From contig NZ_OY734020.1 of assembly GCF_963455295.1 (NCBI RefSeq), forward strand, positions 3,720,001 through 3,784,000: a stretch of 64,000 nt of DNA, written 5' to 3'. Shown here piece by piece: positions 1 through 9,530 of this stretch; the stretch's first letter is position 1, and each line of letters begins with the position of its first letter. The notes under the pieces are model-generated. The model was given only the letters and a program-made list of their open reading frames with translations, was not told the DNA's origin and searched no databases. The translations under genes and the position numbers were made by a program. The stretch comes from Candidatus Thiodiazotropha sp. CDECU1 (lineage in GTDB: Bacteria; Pseudomonadota; Gammaproteobacteria; Chromatiales; Chromatiaceae).

Positions 1-1
1 T

Positions 2-964
2 ATGGCGAATGACCTGCCGCCGGAAGAGCGTCCTGAGCGTGAATTCGATATCAGTTTCAAACGACTGATGCTCGCGGTCGGTGCCTGGCAGTCTTCCGAT
101 GAAGTCAACTCATTCAGTTCCAAGCGGGATATCGCTCTGCGTACTGAACTTGCCTGTGATGATGGGGAATTCTCTGAGTACTATGATCCCGGCGTCTGTG
201 CCGACGAGGAGTATATAAACTCACCTGGTAGCTTCCCTTTGGTCGGTTTGAGTTACCAGGAGAACCTGGGACATGATCTTTTCTACAATACCGATCCCCC
301 CGGGCCGGCTACAGCGCCTTTTCCCGATCTGCCTGTGACCCAATGTTCGTTCTGTCACCTCAGTGATCAGGCCTCGCGCGACGGTACCGGACTGTTTGAG
401 CGCTATGCCGATGATGCCTATCACAATATCGGCACACCGGCCAATCCGGATGTGCCTGGCGCGGACGATCCCGACAATCTGCCAACGGGTCTCGCAGGTC
501 ATGTTGATCCAACTTCGGATGGTGGTTTTTTCAAGACACCTACCCTGCGCAACGTGGACAAGCGGCCCAATCAACGCTTCATTAAGGCCTATACCCACAA
601 TGGCTGGTTCAAGAGTCTGGAAAGCTTGGTGCACTTCTATAACACGAGTGACGTAGACGGTGAGACCGCAGCAGCCTTTGGTATCACTCGTTGTCCACCC
701 GAGATCACATCAGAACGTCGTGCATTGAGATCCAATTGCTGGCCTGAACCTGAGTGGCCGGGGGCGGCGTTTGGCTTCCTGGTGGGAGACCTGGGTATGG
801 ATGCAGCACAGGAGGCAGCACTGGTTGCTTACATTAAAGCATTGACGGATTCCATGACGGCGCAGCCGCCGCAGCTGAACGAACTCTATGCCTTGACCGG
901 CTCCAGTGAACCTGCTGTTGAAGAGGAGCCTGCTGCTCCTCGCAGGCTAACGCGCAGTCGTTAA
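2..964 (+). CDS. Di-haem cytochrome c peroxidase/MauG-type protein, C-terminal part
   Basis: The frame is open to the left edge, so the 5' end is probably outside the window and the ATG at 2 is likely internal. The visible 320 residues contain one c-type haem motif, CSFCH (about residue 114), then FKTPTLRNV, AYTHNGWFKSLESLVHFYN and a C-terminal helix. These follow the second haem domain of bacterial cytochrome c peroxidases and MauG-like proteins, where the FK-P-LRNV and H-G-F--L---V-FYN segments surround the haem. The first haem site should lie upstream. Such proteins are periplasmic and reduce peroxide or carry out haem-based oxidations. The tail is Pro/Glu-rich and ends in a basic stretch. 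It is followed by a clear terminator. The family call is firm; the substrate cannot be judged from this fragment. Confidence 0.8.
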   Translation: MANDLPPEERPEREFDISFKRLMLAVGAWQSSDEVNSFSSKRDIALRTELACDDGEFSEYYDPGVCADEEYINSPGSFPLVGLSYQENLGHDLFYNTDPPGPATAPFPDLPVTQCSFCHLSDQASRDGTGLFERYADDAYHNIGTPANPDVPGADDPDNLPTGLAGHVDPTSDGGFFKTPTLRNVDKRPNQRFIKAYTHNGWFKSLESLVHFYNTSDVDGETAAAFGITRCPPEITSERRALRSNCWPEPEWPGAAFGFLVGDLGMDAAQEAALVAYIKALTDSMTAQPPQLNELYALTGSSEPAVEEEPAAPRRLTRSR

Positions 965-1011
965 TAGGGCAGCTGTTTAGGCTGGCCTATACGCTTTAGT
1001 AAGGCGGCATG

Positions 1012-1046
1012 ACCGTAGCAACCGTTTAGGGTGCTACGGTTTTTTA
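1012..1046 (+). terminator. Rho-independent terminator after the peroxidase-type gene
   Basis: A perfect 9-bp stem (ACCGTAGCA / TGCTACGGT) with an 11-base loop is followed directly by a run of six T. It lies about 50 bases after the stop codon at 964. Confidence 0.9.
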
Positions 1047-1069
1047 TGCCATTTAAGGACATGCAGCGA

Positions 1070-1231
1070 TTAAAGTCTCACTATGCTCTCTTTCCAATCC
1101 GATCCTGTATCGAATTTACGCTCCTCAATAGGATCGGGCTCTGCCACCTTCATGGTGACCAACTCTTCAGCACTGATCGGGTGAATGGCAATGGTGTTGT
1201 CAAAATCGGTCTTGGTGGCACCCATCTTCAC
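1070..1231 (-). pseudogene. Glutathione reductase C-terminal fragment (gor/garA remnant)
   Basis: Reading the minus strand from 1231 to the stop TAA at 1070-1072 gives 53 codons. The first ~27 match the C-terminal end of glutathione reductase: [17 protein letters not shown] followed by SAEELVTM. In that family this segment includes the catalytic His and Glu of the HP-SAEE motif (known from the family). Another ~25 residues (beginning [13 protein letters not shown]) follow before the stop. The FAD and NADPH domains are absent. The 5' end runs straight into a peroxiredoxin fragment in a different frame, so the piece is a deletion relic. In Chromatium the glutathione-amide reductase and its peroxiredoxin-glutaredoxin partner form one operon, which explains the pairing. 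Confidence 0.8.
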
Positions 1232-1382
1232 CGTGACGCTTGAATACCGGGGTCAACTGGTTATAGCGTGGCACATGGGTGGATGAACAGCTGGGGGTAA
1301 AGGCGCCGGGTTGCGAAAACACCACCGCGGTCTTGCCCTTGAAGATATCTTCACTGGTCACATGAAATCTTTCTCCACGCTC
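1230..1382 (-). pseudogene. Second, internal peroxiredoxin fragment
   Basis: The minus strand from 1382 to 1230 reads 51 codons of a type-5 peroxiredoxin, including [19 protein letters not shown] and [18 protein letters not shown]. It is a diverged duplicate of the neighbouring gene: by eye there are about 15 differences over roughly 135 aligned bases against 1745-1882. A TAG stop lies immediately upstream in frame (1383-1385), so the 5' end is missing. At its 3' end the sequence switches within CACGGTG to the glutathione reductase fragment. It overlaps, in another frame, the abnormal tail of the intact-looking peroxiredoxin gene. Confidence 0.8.
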
Positions 1383-1953
1383 CTAGTTCATCATTACCTC
1401 GGCAAGCATATAGGTCATCTATATCCATGTTGTTTCGTGGAGGCAATTTACACTTCTTTACGCACACTGATAGTGCTTGTAAAAACAGGTAAAAACGGCT
1501 GACCCAGGCGGTTCGTTTCAGCAAACTAGTCTTCAACTTCTCTATTACCCCATCCTTGACCAGCATGGAGTAGCGCCAGGAGCGGTCACCGAAACCGAGT
1601 TCCTCCTTCGATACCAGCATCCCCATGCCTCGGGTGAAATCACCGTTGCCGTCGGGCAGGAAAGTAATGCGATCTGCCTGCTGTTCCCGCTGCCACTCGT
1701 TCATGACGAAGGCATCATTCACCGAGACGCAGATTACCTCGTCAACACCGTGACGCTTGAATACCGGTGTCAGCTGGTTGTAACGCGGCACATGGGTGGA
1801 TGAACAGGTGGGGGTAAAGGCGCCGGGCAGTGAGAACACCACCACTGTCTTGCCCTTGAAGATCTCGTCGCTGGTCACATCGACCCATTCGTGCTCACGA
1901 CGGGTACGCAAGATGACATTGGGTACGGCTTGTTTTTCGCGGTTCTCTAACAT
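1351..1953 (-). CDS. Type-5 (AhpC/TSA) peroxiredoxin with a replaced C-terminus
   Basis: Thiol peroxidase domain of the hybrid Prx5/glutaredoxin (PGdx, GarB) type. The start ATG at 1953 was chosen because GGAGAG lies just upstream and MLENRE fits the family. The peroxidatic cysteine is Cys50 in [29 protein letters not shown] and [16 protein letters not shown] follow. After about residue 140 homology stops: the family normally continues with FIEP-PGDPFEVSDADT and, in the hybrid form, a glutaredoxin domain. Here an unrelated ~60-residue tail runs to a stop inside the second peroxiredoxin fragment. The gene is therefore 3'-truncated. The catalytic cysteine remains, but folding and reduction by glutathione are doubtful. 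Confidence 0.75.
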   Translation of the reverse strand: MLENREKQAVPNVILRTRREHEWVDVTSDEIFKGKTVVVFSLPGAFTPTCSSTHVPRYNQLTPVFKRHGVDEVICVSVNDAFVMNEWQREQQADRITFLPDGNGDFTRGMGMLVSKEELGFGDRSWRYSMLVKDGVIEKLKTSLLKRTAWVSRFYLFLQALSVCVKKCKLPPRNNMDIDDLYACRGNDELGAWRKISCDQ

Positions 1954-2197
1954 TGTTTCTCTCCAGAATATTGGTGATTCAAATTTCAACTTGGAGAGAA
2001 CTCTACGTGAAATATTATAATTGATTAATACGTATGTTTCTACCTTAATAATAGATTATTCCTATATATAGCATCTCTACCCATTCCCATATCCACATCC
2101 CCTACAATGCTGTGGATGGGAAGTGCAGCATTGCACCTTTTACCTATTCCCCGTTAGACTCCTGCTACCCCAAGGAAACGGAGACTCCCGGTTTATC

Positions 2198-4828
2198 ATG
2201 CGTAAAACACTCTGGCTCTTACTGGTGGTTTTGGTCCTCCATCACACCCAAGTCCAATCCGAAATTCTCGATATTCCTCTTCAGACACCCAATAATTTCG
2301 AGCCATTTATCCTCAGCAGTGAGTGCCCCGATTCTGGGATAGACAAATTTTTCGGGGCGGAGGTGGTGGGAGAGGAGATTAATATCTATGTCAGCATATG
2401 GGAGAGTGGCTTTGTTGCTCCATGTTACAACAACAGGGTGGAAATCGGCCCCATAGCATCGGGCAGCTACACCATCAATTACTACACCATTCAAGACTAC
2501 AACACGGAAAGGGGACTCCCCTTCGAGTTGTATGAGTCGCAAAACATCCTGATCGAAAAGATCAGTGACAACGAACCGGCATCCGGCCGCGTCACCATCA
2601 GCGGTGAGGCGATTGAAGACCAGGTGGTCAGGGCCAGCCCCAGCCTCAGCGACCGCAATGGCATGGGTGAGATCCGCTATCATTGGCACCGGAACGGCCA
2701 ACCTATCCCCGGAGCGACTTCTGCGAGCTATATGCTGACCGACGACGATATCGGGCTTGACGTCCAGTGCATTGTCAGTTTTGAGGATGGTCTGGGGGTG
2801 ACCGAAAGTGTCAGCTCCCTGCCGGTGGGGGCGCCCGGTGCAATCACCAATATCAACGACCCGCTGGTGGGCTCGGTCTATATTCGCGGCTCGGTAGCGG
2901 AAGGGTCCACATTGTCCATCGATACCAGCAGCCTCTACGACCCTGACGGCATCGGTGAACTCAGCTATTACTGGAAACGCCGCTATCGGGCCTATTCCAC
3001 GCTGGATCAGGATATTGGCGCGAATGACCTGACCTATGTGCCAACCCTGGACGATCACTACTTTTATCTCTCGGCCGTGGTGACCTACACCGATCTCCAC
3101 GGCACCCGGGAACGTGCGGAATCGAACATCACCGGCCGGCTGGTACCCACTACCAGGCCGATAGTTACCCCTCCCGCCGACATGACACTCGCCGCCACCG
3201 GCGCCCTGACACGGGTCGATCCGGGCACCGCAAGCGCCCAGGACGATAACGAAGGTATACTCGAACCAGTCCTTGATCACCTGGTCAGTAACGGGGTTGT
3301 CACCCCGCCACCCGGCGATGGCTTACTCGATCTAGCACCGGGCACCCATCTATTGATCTGGACGGCGGATGATAGGGACGGGATCACCGGCGAAGGGATT
3401 CAAATCGTCAGGGTCGATCCAATCATCGAGTTTGGCAGTGACCTTACCAGCTCCCCCAATGGCCCCATCGGCTGTCCGCTGATATTGAATGGGAGCGCGG
3501 CCCGCTACCCGGTATCCATCCCTTACAGCCTGATCAGTATCTCATCCGTGGACGGCAGTGAAGCACCGTTGCAGTCAGGGACTTTTCAGATTGGACAATC
3601 CCTACTGGAGTCCACCCTGTCCATATCGAACACCCTGCTGGGTGATCTGTCCGGCTATACCAGCCTGAGACTGACCATGGAAACACCGAGCAACGCAGTG
3701 ATGGGGGAGAAGAGTAGCTGCCTGATCGCCTTGAGCGATGAGAATTTCGCCCCCAAGGTGACACTCACAGCTTATCAGGATGAGACTGCGTCACGTATCT
3801 TGAGCCAGAACGGTGGTCAGGTTGTGGTCAGAGCAACTGTTCAGGATCTGAATAGCACTGACACTCACACCTACGATTGGAGTGAAAGCGATAGTCAGTT
3901 GACCGATCTCGACAGCGATACAAGCAGCTTCACTTTCGATCCCGCGGATCTCGAGCCTGGCCTCTACCGGGTAAGCACAGGGGTCAGCGACGGCCTGGCC
4001 AACGACACTGCCGTGCTGAGTCTCCGGGTGGTGGCCGAGGCGCCGGCATTGAGCAGTATCGATAACGATGGCGACGGTGAAACAGACCTGGAAGAAGGCA
4101 GTGGCGACAGTGACGCCGACGGTATACCTGACTATCTCGATCCAGCCGGTTTGCCGGGCCACGTTCTGCCCCAGGAGTCAGGAAGCAATACCGATTACCT
4201 GATACAAACAGCAGCGGGTTTGGCCCTCAGCCTGGGTGACATCGCCTTTTTCGCCCAACACCATGGGGCGCTGATCAGCCGCAGCGACATATTCGGCTAC
4301 ATCGCCAATGGCCTGGGAGGTGAAGCGGACGCGGATGCCTATCCCTATGAAGGGGGACTGTTCGACTTCCACATCGAAGGTCTCTCTCAGGCGGGTGCGA
4401 CTGCGACCGTGGTGATTCCGCAACGGCAGATGGTGGCTTCCGGCTCCGTATATCGCAAGCTGACTTCCACCGGCTGGGGGGAGTTTGTCGTGGATGAAAA
4501 CAACCTGATCAAATCCGCTACCGGAGAGGCAGGCATCTGCCCCGCCCCCGGTGATAGCGCCTATACGACGGGCTTGAGCGAGGGGGCCTGGTGTGTCGAG
4601 CTGACCATCGAGGACGGTGGGCCCAACGATGCCGACGGTGAGGCCAACGCCAGGATTGCGGATCCAGGCGGCGTTACCACCAACCTCTCCGATGATAGTG
4701 ATACCGGATCGAGCAGCAGTGGTGGCGGTGGCGGCGCCTTCAATCCTTGGGCGATGCTACTGTTGGCGCTTGTCATGATCTGTACAGATAGACTCAACAC
4801 ATACCGGCCTGCGCGGACAGGGCATTAG
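2198..4828 (+). CDS. Exported Ig-like/TSP3 repeat protein with choice-of-anchor U and GlyGly-CTERM tail
   Basis: An 876-residue exported protein. The ATG at 2198 was chosen because MRKTLWLLLVVLVLHH is a signal peptide and GGAGA lies upstream. Two successive Ig-like modules are recognisable from the repeats GMGEIRYHWHRNGQPIPG and GIGELSYYWKRR. A calcium-type acidic segment (DNDGDGETDLEEG then DSDADGIPDYLD, thrombospondin type-3 style) lies near residue 625. The C-terminal ~200 residues resemble the choice-of-anchor U domain. The end is Ser-rich, then GGGGGAFNPW, a hydrophobic helix and basic residues, the form of a GlyGly-CTERM signal processed by rhombosortase after type II secretion. The likely location is the cell surface or outside. 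The ligand is unknown. Confidence 0.7.
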   Translation: MRKTLWLLLVVLVLHHTQVQSEILDIPLQTPNNFEPFILSSECPDSGIDKFFGAEVVGEEINIYVSIWESGFVAPCYNNRVEIGPIASGSYTINYYTIQDYNTERGLPFELYESQNILIEKISDNEPASGRVTISGEAIEDQVVRASPSLSDRNGMGEIRYHWHRNGQPIPGATSASYMLTDDDIGLDVQCIVSFEDGLGVTESVSSLPVGAPGAITNINDPLVGSVYIRGSVAEGSTLSIDTSSLYDPDGIGELSYYWKRRYRAYSTLDQDIGANDLTYVPTLDDHYFYLSAVVTYTDLHGTRERAESNITGRLVPTTRPIVTPPADMTLAATGALTRVDPGTASAQDDNEGILEPVLDHLVSNGVVTPPPGDGLLDLAPGTHLLIWTADDRDGITGEGIQIVRVDPIIEFGSDLTSSPNGPIGCPLILNGSAARYPVSIPYSLISISSVDGSEAPLQSGTFQIGQSLLESTLSISNTLLGDLSGYTSLRLTMETPSNAVMGEKSSCLIALSDENFAPKVTLTAYQDETASRILSQNGGQVVVRATVQDLNSTDTHTYDWSESDSQLTDLDSDTSSFTFDPADLEPGLYRVSTGVSDGLANDTAVLSLRVVAEAPALSSIDNDGDGETDLEEGSGDSDADGIPDYLDPAGLPGHVLPQESGSNTDYLIQTAAGLALSLGDIAFFAQHHGALISRSDIFGYIANGLGGEADADAYPYEGGLFDFHIEGLSQAGATATVVIPQRQMVASGSVYRKLTSTGWGEFVVDENNLIKSATGEAGICPAPGDSAYTTGLSEGAWCVELTIEDGGPNDADGEANARIADPGGVTTNLSDDSDTGSSSSGGGGGAFNPWAMLLLALVMICTDRLNTYRPARTGH

Positions 4829-4908
4829 AAAACCATAGGCAGGAAGTCCGCTGCGATTGAACTCGCAATCAAATTTAAAGACAAGTCTGGGTTAGTGACA
4901 GTGAATAC

Positions 4909-5595
4909 TCACTGGATAGCATCCAACAGAGGCCCATCAAGATAGGTTGCAACCTGCTCAGGTGACGGCGCCTCGAGGTAGGGAACCTCACCCAAGCAGG
5001 GTGCCGGCAGCCAGGATTGCAGGGTAAGGATATTGTCATCTACGGCATGCATCTCCGGATCGACCAGGTTCGCAACCCAGCCTTTGAGCTGAACCCCGCT
5101 GTTGAGTATGCACTCAGCCGTCATCAGGGCGTGATTGAGGCAGCCGAGCCGGACACCCACCACCAGTATCATGGGCAGATCCAGGGTACGGGCCAGGTCG
5201 GCCAGGGTGATGCTGTCACCCAGGGGCACATGCCAGCCACCGACCCCCTCCACCACGACCCTATCCGCTTGTCCCTGCAAGTGGTTGTAGGCTTGTTGTA
5301 TCTCATCCAGCCTGATGGGTTGACCCTTGGCCCTGGCGGCAAGATGGGGCGAAATGGGGGGTTGATAGACCAGGGGATTGACTGATGAATAGGGGATCTC
5401 CTGGCTGCATTGGGCCTGGATCCGCAACGCATCTTCATTGCGCAATCCCTCATCGGTGGTCTCGGCGCCCGAGGCGAGAGGTTTCATCCCCAGTACCGAC
5501 TCCCCCTGCTGCTGCAGGTTATACATTATGCCCAGGGTAATCTCTGTCTTACCACAACCGGTATCGGTACCGGTAACAAACAGACCGCCACTCAT
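4909..5595 (-). CDS. bioD: Dethiobiotin synthetase
   Basis: 228 residues, the usual length. It closes the ureido ring of dethiobiotin from 7,8-diaminopelargonate, CO2 and ATP in the cytoplasm. The P-loop GTDTGCGKTEIT is at residues 8-19, KPLASG follows near residue 38, and EGVGGWHVPL is the conserved Glu-Gly-Val/Ala-Gly-Gly segment. It is the last gene of the bio operon; its ATG overlaps the bioC stop by 4 bases, suggesting translational coupling. The bioA aminotransferase needed for the preceding step is not in the window. Confidence 0.95.
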   Translation of the reverse strand: MSGGLFVTGTDTGCGKTEITLGIMYNLQQQGESVLGMKPLASGAETTDEGLRNEDALRIQAQCSQEIPYSSVNPLVYQPPISPHLAARAKGQPIRLDEIQQAYNHLQGQADRVVVEGVGGWHVPLGDSITLADLARTLDLPMILVVGVRLGCLNHALMTAECILNSGVQLKGWVANLVDPEMHAVDDNILTLQSWLPAPCLGEVPYLEAPSPEQVATYLDGPLLDAIQ

Positions 5596-6470
5596 CCCTG
5601 CCCAGTCCTTCCCATACCGATCTGATCTACGGGAATGGCGGTTACACCATCTGCCCGACGCTGTTGGGGCGCCCAGGCATGCCCATAGACCACTTCGTAA
5701 CTGGCTGGTAGCTTTTCATCCCTGCGATAGGTTTCGTAGGCCTCATACATCGCCCGCAACCTCCCTTTTCCGGTCAATCCCCGCGGTCTGTCACGGGTGA
5801 CATTATGCGCCCCCAGGGTCTTCAGATCACGCATCAGCGACGGCACATCGGGGTAGCTAAGACGCATGCGATCCACATCCACCACCGGTTCCGCCAAGCC
5901 GGCCCTCAGCATGGCATCCCCCACATCGTGCATATCCGGAAAGGGGCTGACGTGGCTGTGGCCATCCACCTGCGACCAGCTGTTGCGCAACTCCTTTAGC
6001 GTATCGGGTCCGAATGTGGAGAACAACAACATACCGTTTGGACGCAACACGCGAAGAAATTCACTGAAGGTGCCCGGCAGGTCGTTGCACCACTGCAGCG
6101 CCGCATTGGAGAAGATCATATCCACCGATTGATCGGCCAGGGGCAACTGCTCCGCATCACCACAGACACAGATGGGCCGACGCAGCCAGCCACCCCGCTT
6201 GCGTGCCCGATGCAGCATGGGCATGGCGAAATCGAGGGCGATGGTACTTGCCTTCCTGTACTGTTTTTTCAGTGCCTGGGTCGCCTCACCGGTGCCTGCG
6301 CCAACGTCGAGCACGACCTGGGGTTGGTGACGGATGTAGGTCAATCGTTGCAACATGCGTCTGCCGATCTCCCGCTGCAGCTCAGCCACCTCATCATAGT
6401 GGGGAGCGGCGCGGGAGAAGGCGGCTCGCGCCTGGCGCTTGTCGATGCTGCCGGGCACTTGCTTATCCAT
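5592..6470 (-). CDS. bioC: Malonyl-ACP O-methyltransferase
   Basis: 292 residues, SAM-dependent methyltransferase fold. Motif I is VVLDVGAGTGEAT near residue 54, followed by an acidic residue at the end of strand 2 (ALDFAM) and IFSNAALQWCNDL, typical of BioC. It methylates malonyl-ACP so that fatty-acid synthesis can build the pimeloyl chain. It overlaps bioH by 8 bases upstream and bioD by 4 downstream. The N-terminus (DKRQARAAFSRAAPHYDEVA) is the usual BioC opening, supporting the start. Confidence 0.95.
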   Translation of the reverse strand: MDKQVPGSIDKRQARAAFSRAAPHYDEVAELQREIGRRMLQRLTYIRHQPQVVLDVGAGTGEATQALKKQYRKASTIALDFAMPMLHRARKRGGWLRRPICVCGDAEQLPLADQSVDMIFSNAALQWCNDLPGTFSEFLRVLRPNGMLLFSTFGPDTLKELRNSWSQVDGHSHVSPFPDMHDVGDAMLRAGLAEPVVDVDRMRLSYPDVPSLMRDLKTLGAHNVTRDRPRGLTGKGRLRAMYEAYETYRRDEKLPASYEVVYGHAWAPQQRRADGVTAIPVDQIGMGRTGQG

Positions 6471-7236
6471 GAATCGACTCCAGACTGCTCATTAACAACT
6501 GATGGGTCTCTTGTGGATGAGAGAGAAACGGGGCATGCGCGGCCCCCTCCACGATATGCATGGTCGCTTCAGGTAACCACTGCTGCAGATCAGCGCTTGC
6601 CTTTGCCGGTGCCAGGGTATCCCGGTTGCCATAGATCCAGGTTGTGGGACAATCCAGGTCACTCAGTTGTGCGCGGAGATCCACAGACTTCAACAACTCG
6701 AGCCCGGTCTGTAACGCCTCCGGTAGCGGATCGGGTCGTTCGTGCAATAGAGATTTCAATTTTTTCAACATCTGTACCGCGTGGTCACTGTTCAACATCT
6801 GCAGGGCGAGAAAACGCTCCAGGGTCTGGCGGTGATCCAGGTGCAGGGCCTGGATGAATTGATCGAGGGTCTTGGCCGCCATGGCATGTTGCCAATCCTT
6901 CCCCTGGACAAAGCGCGGCATTCCCGCTAGGACGACTATCCCGTCGATACGCGAGGGTGCCAGCAGGGCGGATTGCAGGCAGAGCATGGAACCAAGAGAC
7001 CAGCCGACCCAGACCGCCCGATCGGGGGCCACCTCGAGACAGGCCTCAGCCCAGGCCCGCAGTTGCCCTTGCCCTTCGAATGGACTCCTGCCATGCCCCG
7101 GCAGGTCGATGCGGGTAACCCGGTAGTCATGCGCCAGCCCCTCGGCAAAACCTGCCCAAACGGATGAGTTCATGCCCCAACCATGGAGCAGTACCAGATC
7201 CTGCCCAACACCCTCAGTTTCCGCAGCCAGTCTCAT
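6463..7236 (-). CDS. bioH: Pimeloyl-ACP methyl ester carboxylesterase
   Basis: 257 residues, alpha/beta hydrolase. It removes the methyl group placed by BioC once the pimeloyl chain is complete. [12 protein letters not shown] forms the oxyanion region. The nucleophile is Ser in VGWSLGSM (near residue 79), the acid Asp in YGNRDTLAP and the base His in [12 protein letters not shown]. The arrangement and length match E. coli BioH. Here the gene sits inside the bio operon between bioF and bioC, with overlaps of 4 and 8 bases. Confidence 0.95.
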   Translation of the reverse strand: MRLAAETEGVGQDLVLLHGWGMNSSVWAGFAEGLAHDYRVTRIDLPGHGRSPFEGQGQLRAWAEACLEVAPDRAVWVGWSLGSMLCLQSALLAPSRIDGIVVLAGMPRFVQGKDWQHAMAAKTLDQFIQALHLDHRQTLERFLALQMLNSDHAVQMLKKLKSLLHERPDPLPEALQTGLELLKSVDLRAQLSDLDCPTTWIYGNRDTLAPAKASADLQQWLPEATMHIVEGAAHAPFLSHPQETHQLLMSSLESIHG

Positions 7237-8399
7237 ACCGCCACCTGTGAGAGCGTGGCGAGGGCATCCAGCAGACGATCGAGCTGTCGATCCGTATGCT
7301 TTGCACTGAAGGTGATACGCAGCCGGGCGCTGCCTTCCGCAACCGTCGGGGGCCGAATCGCACTCACCAGTAAACCCTGCTTTTCCAACTGCAGACTCCA
7401 GGCCAGTGCTTGCCGGGATGATCCCGCCAGAATCAGTTGTATCGGGGTCATGGAGTCCATCAGCGGCAGACCGAGCTGCACTGCCGACTGACGAAACCGG
7501 GCGATCAGGCTCTGTAGTCGCTCGCGCCGCCAGGTCTCCTGCCGGGCAAGACGCAGACTGACCAGGGTTGCCTCCGCCAACGCGGCCGGAGGGGCCGTGG
7601 TATAGATATAGCTGCGGGCGTGTTGAATCAGGGTCTCGATCAACTCCTCGCTGCCAGCGACAAATGCGCCATAGGTACCGAAGCCCTTACCCAGGGTACC
7701 CATCAAGATGGGCACCTCGTCACCATCCAGACCGAAATGGCTGAGAACGCCACCGCCTTCCGCACCCAGCACACCGAGACCATGGGCATCGTCCACCATC
7801 AACCAGGCCTGATGTGTGCGGGCGAGTTCCACCAGGGCGGGCAGCGGGGCCAGATCACCATCCATGCTGAACACCCCGTCCGTGGCGATCAACGCCTGCC
7901 CTTCGCCACTGCGCGCCAGCTGGATACCCAGGCTTTCGGGATCGGCATGCTGGTAGCGGAGCATCCTGGCCCGGGAGAGTTGCCCCGCATCCACCAGGGA
8001 GGCGTGGTTGAGACGATCCTCGAACAGCCGGTCACCCTGTTTCATGAGGGCGCTGATCACTCCCATATTGGCCATATAGCCGGTGGAGAAGAGCAGTGCC
8101 CTGGGCCGGCCGGTATATTCCGCCAGGGCCTCTTCCAAGCGATGGTGGGCATCAGTGTGACCGGTAATGAGATGCGCCGCACCGCTGCCGACACCATAGT
8201 CCGCGGCCGCGCGCTGCAGCGCCGCAATAACATCGGGGTGATTGGCCAGACCAAGATAGTCGTTGCTGCAAAAGGCGGTAACGCGCTTACCGTCAACCAC
8301 CAACTCGGGCTGTTGCGCCGTCGATACCACCCGGCGGGATCGATACAGCCCCGCTTGGCGGCGTGTTTGCAACGCTTCAGCCAATCCCTTCATCGGCAT
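7233..8399 (-). CDS. bioF: 8-amino-7-oxononanoate synthase
   Basis: PLP enzyme condensing pimeloyl-ACP with alanine to give 7-keto-8-aminopelargonate. Visible features are [14 protein letters not shown], the glycine-rich [23 protein letters not shown] (PLP-binding Asp and His) and the Schiff-base Lys in [12 protein letters not shown]. The ATG at 8399 follows an in-frame TTG (8402), and another ATG lies at 8393; no strong ribosome site decides between them. It lies 30 bases after bioB and overlaps bioH by 4. Confidence 0.95.
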   Translation of the reverse strand: MPMKGLAEALQTRRQAGLYRSRRVVSTAQQPELVVDGKRVTAFCSNDYLGLANHPDVIAALQRAAADYGVGSGAAHLITGHTDAHHRLEEALAEYTGRPRALLFSTGYMANMGVISALMKQGDRLFEDRLNHASLVDAGQLSRARMLRYQHADPESLGIQLARSGEGQALIATDGVFSMDGDLAPLPALVELARTHQAWLMVDDAHGLGVLGAEGGGVLSHFGLDGDEVPILMGTLGKGFGTYGAFVAGSEELIETLIQHARSYIYTTAPPAALAEATLVSLRLARQETWRRERLQSLIARFRQSAVQLGLPLMDSMTPIQLILAGSSRQALAWSLQLEKQGLLVSAIRPPTVAEGSARLRITFSAKHTDRQLDRLLDALATLSQVAV

Positions 8400-8429
8400 C
8401 AAATCTCAGATCAGCGACCAAGCGGGTGC

Positions 8430-9440
8430 TTAGCCGGCCTTTGCCTGGCTACAGGGTACCTTGGCCGCCTTGACCTCTGTCTCCAGCAGTTGTTCGGTCT
8501 TCATACCCAGCCTTTCGAGCAGGCGCACGTCCCTGTCTGCCTCGGGATTATCCGTGGTCAACAGCCGCTCGCCATAGAAGATAGAGTTCGCCCCGGCGAG
8601 AAAACAGAGGGCCTGCATTTCATCATTCATCTCGGCCCGACCTGCGGAGAGGCGTACATAGGAGTGTGGCATCAGCAGACGCGCCACCGCGATGGTGCGC
8701 ACGAACTCGAAGGGATCCAGCGCCTCGGCAGTGTAGAGCGGTGTACCCTCGATCTTCACCAGCATATTGATCGGCACCGATTCCGGATGGCGGGGCAGAT
8801 TACACAGCTCACGCAACATGCTGGCGCGATCCCGCCGGGATTCACCCATCCCCAGGATGCCACCGGAACAGACACTGATACCCGCATCCCTGACATGGGC
8901 CAGGGTATGCAGTCGGTCATCGAATGTACGGGTGGAGATCACATTGCCGTAAAATTCCGGCGAGGTGTCGAGATTGTGGTTGTAGTAATCGAGTCCGGCA
9001 TCGCGCAGGCGGTCCGCCTGGGCCTGGGTCAGCATGCCCAGGGTGAGACAGGTCTCCATACCCAGGCCATGCACGGCCTCGACCATGTCGATTACCTTGT
9101 CCAGATTCTTGTCGGTTGGGTTGCGCCAGGCCGCACCCATACAGAAACGGCTCGCACCCTTCTCCTTCGCTGTCTGCGCCGCCGCTACAACCTCCTCCAG
9201 CGGCATCAGTTTTTCCGCTTCGAGCCCGGTGGCGTTTTTCGCGCTCTGGGAGCAGTAGCCGCAATCCTCTGCGCAGGCCCCTGTCTTGATACTGAGCAGG
9301 CTGCTCATTTGCACCTGATTGGGGTCGAAATGAGCCCGGTGTAGACTTTGCGCCTGAAATAGCAGATCGTTGAAGGGTAGATCGAACAGGGCCTCTATCT
9401 CGTCCAGTCGCCAGTCATGGCGTAAAATTGTTTCGGTCAT
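8430..9440 (-). CDS. bioB: Biotin synthase
   Basis: 336 residues, radical SAM enzyme inserting sulfur into dethiobiotin. The radical SAM cluster motif is [11 protein letters not shown] (C-x3-C-x2-C, near residue 55). [27 protein letters not shown] and VKIEGTPL are typical BioB segments that bind SAM, dethiobiotin and the [2Fe-2S] cluster. First gene of the bio operon, divergent from comF with about 90 bases between the starts. No convincing BirA operator was seen there. Confidence 0.96.
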   Translation of the reverse strand: MTETILRHDWRLDEIEALFDLPFNDLLFQAQSLHRAHFDPNQVQMSSLLSIKTGACAEDCGYCSQSAKNATGLEAEKLMPLEEVVAAAQTAKEKGASRFCMGAAWRNPTDKNLDKVIDMVEAVHGLGMETCLTLGMLTQAQADRLRDAGLDYYNHNLDTSPEFYGNVISTRTFDDRLHTLAHVRDAGISVCSGGILGMGESRRDRASMLRELCNLPRHPESVPINMLVKIEGTPLYTAEALDPFEFVRTIAVARLLMPHSYVRLSAGRAEMNDEMQALCFLAGANSIFYGERLLTTDNPEADRDVRLLERLGMKTEQLLETEVKAAKVPCSQAKAG

Positions 9441-9530
9441 GGTGATCCAAACCTGTGTGTATGATTTGTGCGGCGCACTGGGGAGGGCCTATGGTAAGGA
9501 TTGTCCGCCCTCTGTCAACCAAGGATGGTT

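Noticed and set aside
7620-9344. A 574-codon open frame on the plus strand opposite bioF and bioB
   Set aside because: It lies wholly antisense to strongly conserved biotin genes, shows no recognisable domain, and is explained by their codon bias.
9441-9530. Possible BirA operator between bioB and comF (CTGTCAACC resembles one half-site)
   Set aside because: No matching second half-site at the required spacing; the nearest GGTT is only 6 bases away.
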